Positions 63,388 to 64,000 of a stretch of 64,000 nt of DNA are shown here, in pieces. Position 1 is the first letter of the stretch; every line of letters begins with the position of its first letter. Source of the stretch: Pseudomonadota bacterium (GTDB taxonomy: Bacteria > Pseudomonadota > Alphaproteobacteria > Reyranellales > Reyranellaceae); contig JAFEFF010000201.1 of NCBI GenBank assembly GCA_018240745.1, positions 62,001-126,000 of the forward strand, written 5' to 3'. The position numbers and the translations under genes are program-made. The notes beneath the pieces are model-generated. The model was given only the letters and a program-made list of their open reading frames with translations. It had not been told where the DNA came from and ran no database searches.

Positions 63388-63589
63388 TGGGGGCTCCTTG
63401 GGCCGCCTGCAGCACCGAGGCGAGCTGCGCGTTCGCGGCTGCGAAGAGACGGGCGATCTGCTCGGTCAGGGCCTGGTCGGCCGCCAGCCCGGATAGCTGG
63501 CTCTGCCAAAGATCGAGATATCGGCGGGCCAGCCGGTCGAGCTCGGGGCTGTCGTCCTGTTCCGAGGCCATCGGAGCACTATAGCGCAT
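63248..63589 (-). CDS. Short PhaE-like, PHA synthase-associated coiled-coil protein
   Basis: This 113-residue protein has an N-terminal part ELDRLARRYLDLWQSQLSGL like the start of PhaE-type synthase partners (xAxxYWxxWQ), a Pro/Ala linker and a C-terminal coiled coil (ELRKRVAALEARLARLEARL). Full PhaE proteins are about 350 residues, so this is a miniature form, or a phasin/PhaM-like partner. It begins at ATG 63589 (or 63571 as MASEQDD) and overlaps the phaC 5' end, consistent with a subunit of the same enzyme. Function is inferred. Confidence 0.6.
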   Translation of the reverse strand: MRYSAPMASEQDDSPELDRLARRYLDLWQSQLSGLAADQALTEQIARLFAAANAQLASVLQAAQGAPNAAPPSGTAPAAAPSGHGPDDVGELRKRVAALEARLARLEARLDRA

Positions 63590-63627
63590 CGCTTTCGAGG
63601 TCGCCTCGTTCGCAATCGCGGCGCGGC

Positions 63628-63656
63628 TTGTCGCAGTGCGGTATCGGGGTTAATGT
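63628..63656 (+). promoter_or_regulatory. Putative phaR promoter
   Basis: TTGTCG (63628-63633), a 17-base spacer and TAATGT (63651-63656) form a plausible sigma-70 promoter 30 nt upstream of the phaR ATG. GAGGAG at about 63672-63677 gives a ribosome site. The 97-bp gap is shared with the divergent PhaE-like/phaC genes, so PhaR could regulate both directions from here. Confidence 0.4.
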
Positions 63657-63686
63657 TCATGATGGGTGGGTGAGGAGCGCAGCGTA

Positions 63687-64000
63687 ATGGCCGATCAGCC
63701 AGCAACGGATGCCGGGCCGAAGCCCGCGCCGGTCGTCATCAAGAAGTACGCGAACCGGCGGCTCTACAACACGGCCACCTCCGCCTACGTCACGCTCGAT
63801 CACCTCTCCCAGATGGTGAAGGACAAGACCGATTTCGTGGTCTACGACGCCAAGACCGGCGAGGACATCACGCGCTCGGTCTTGACGCAGATCATCGTCG
63901 AGGAGGAGAGCAAGGGGCAGACCCTGCTGCCGATCCCCTTCCTGCGCCAGCTGATCTCGTTCTACGGCGACAGCCTGCAGGGCGTGGTGCCGCAGTATCT
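63687..64000 (+). CDS. phaR: PHA synthesis repressor PhaR (3' end missing)
   Basis: The frame is open to the right edge (about 104 residues). It starts MADQPATDAGPKPAPVVIKK and has the PHB_acc DNA-binding domain YANRRLYNTATSAYVTLDHL, then QMVKDKTDFVVYDAKTGEDI and TRSVLTQIIVEEES, leading into the PHB_acc repeat QLISFYGDSLQGVVP. PhaR represses phasin and its own gene until it binds PHA granules. Strong Shine-Dalgarno GAGGAG 9 nt ahead. Confidence 0.95.
   Translation, partial: MADQPATDAGPKPAPVVIKKYANRRLYNTATSAYVTLDHLSQMVKDKTDFVVYDAKTGEDITRSVLTQIIVEEESKGQTLLPIPFLRQLISFYGDSLQGVVPQY

Overview
The window is GC-rich, densely coded and typical of a free-living aerobic alphaproteobacterium. Pointers to that group are the divergent phaR/phaC locus, a TamA/TamB pair, SorAB-type sulfite dehydrogenase, many start/stop overlaps of the ATGA or GTGA type, and GC-rich palindromic intergenic repeats. 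A Reyranella-like or other rhizobial/rhodospirillal lineage would fit, but this is inference from gene content only. About 55 protein genes, one tRNA-Arg and several repeat families can be supported. No complete mobile element, rRNA or CRISPR array is visible.

Layout. 1-0.5 kb: end of a PRC-barrel gene and a two-way terminator. 0.5-11.9 kb (minus strand): one compact operon encoding alternative complex III (actA-F), a small membrane protein, a SCO copper chaperone and a caa3-type cytochrome c oxidase of the A2 (YSHP) subtype; together these form a quinol-to-oxygen electron chain. 12.1-19.5 kb (minus): a solute-binding protein, two consecutive permease pairs and a TonB-dependent receptor, apparently one uptake operon without its own ATPase. 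19.9-23.6 kb (minus): a TetR regulator with a clear palindromic operator controlling a DevBCA/MacAB-like exporter. 23.6-23.9 kb: tRNA-Arg(ACG) and a possible recombinase remnant. 23.9-29.2 kb: a DUF4864 protein, a DMT transporter, sulfite dehydrogenase sorAB, a GNAT protein and an LLM flavin monooxygenase. 29.5-32.8 kb: a large SAM-domain/adenylate-cyclase/AAA/TPR protein. 33-36.5 kb (minus): TauE/SafE-like permease, AtzG-like small protein, amidase and a DUF1989 protein. 36.6-41.1 kb: a cation/proton antiporter with a USP tail, a TauD-family dioxygenase, an NHL-repeat protein and a GST.

41.1-47.9 kb (minus): tamA, tamB, a 51-residue DUF5993-like protein and dsbB run as one envelope-biogenesis operon. 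47.9-51.4 kb (minus): a dipeptide/oligopeptide-type ABC importer (binding protein and two permeases, no ATPases). 51.4-56.8 kb (minus): a P1-family aminopeptidase, rlmI-like methyltransferase, gamma-glutamyltransferase, a tam-like methyltransferase and an AhpD-like protein. 57-64 kb: the polyhydroxyalkanoate region, with phaB, phaA, phaC, a short PhaE-like gene and divergent phaR, interspersed with an MFS exporter, an NTF2-like protein, a GNAT protein and a DUF1131 protein.

The less ordinary features are the gene pairings (AtzG-like/amidase/DUF1989; duplicated permease pair with a TonB receptor; TamAB with DUF5993/DsbB; phaC nested over a miniature phaE-like gene) and the intergenic DNA. The latter holds three short tandem arrays of 13-14 bp units, two related large palindromic repeats and several stacked hairpins. 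I found no system that I can confidently call wholly new.
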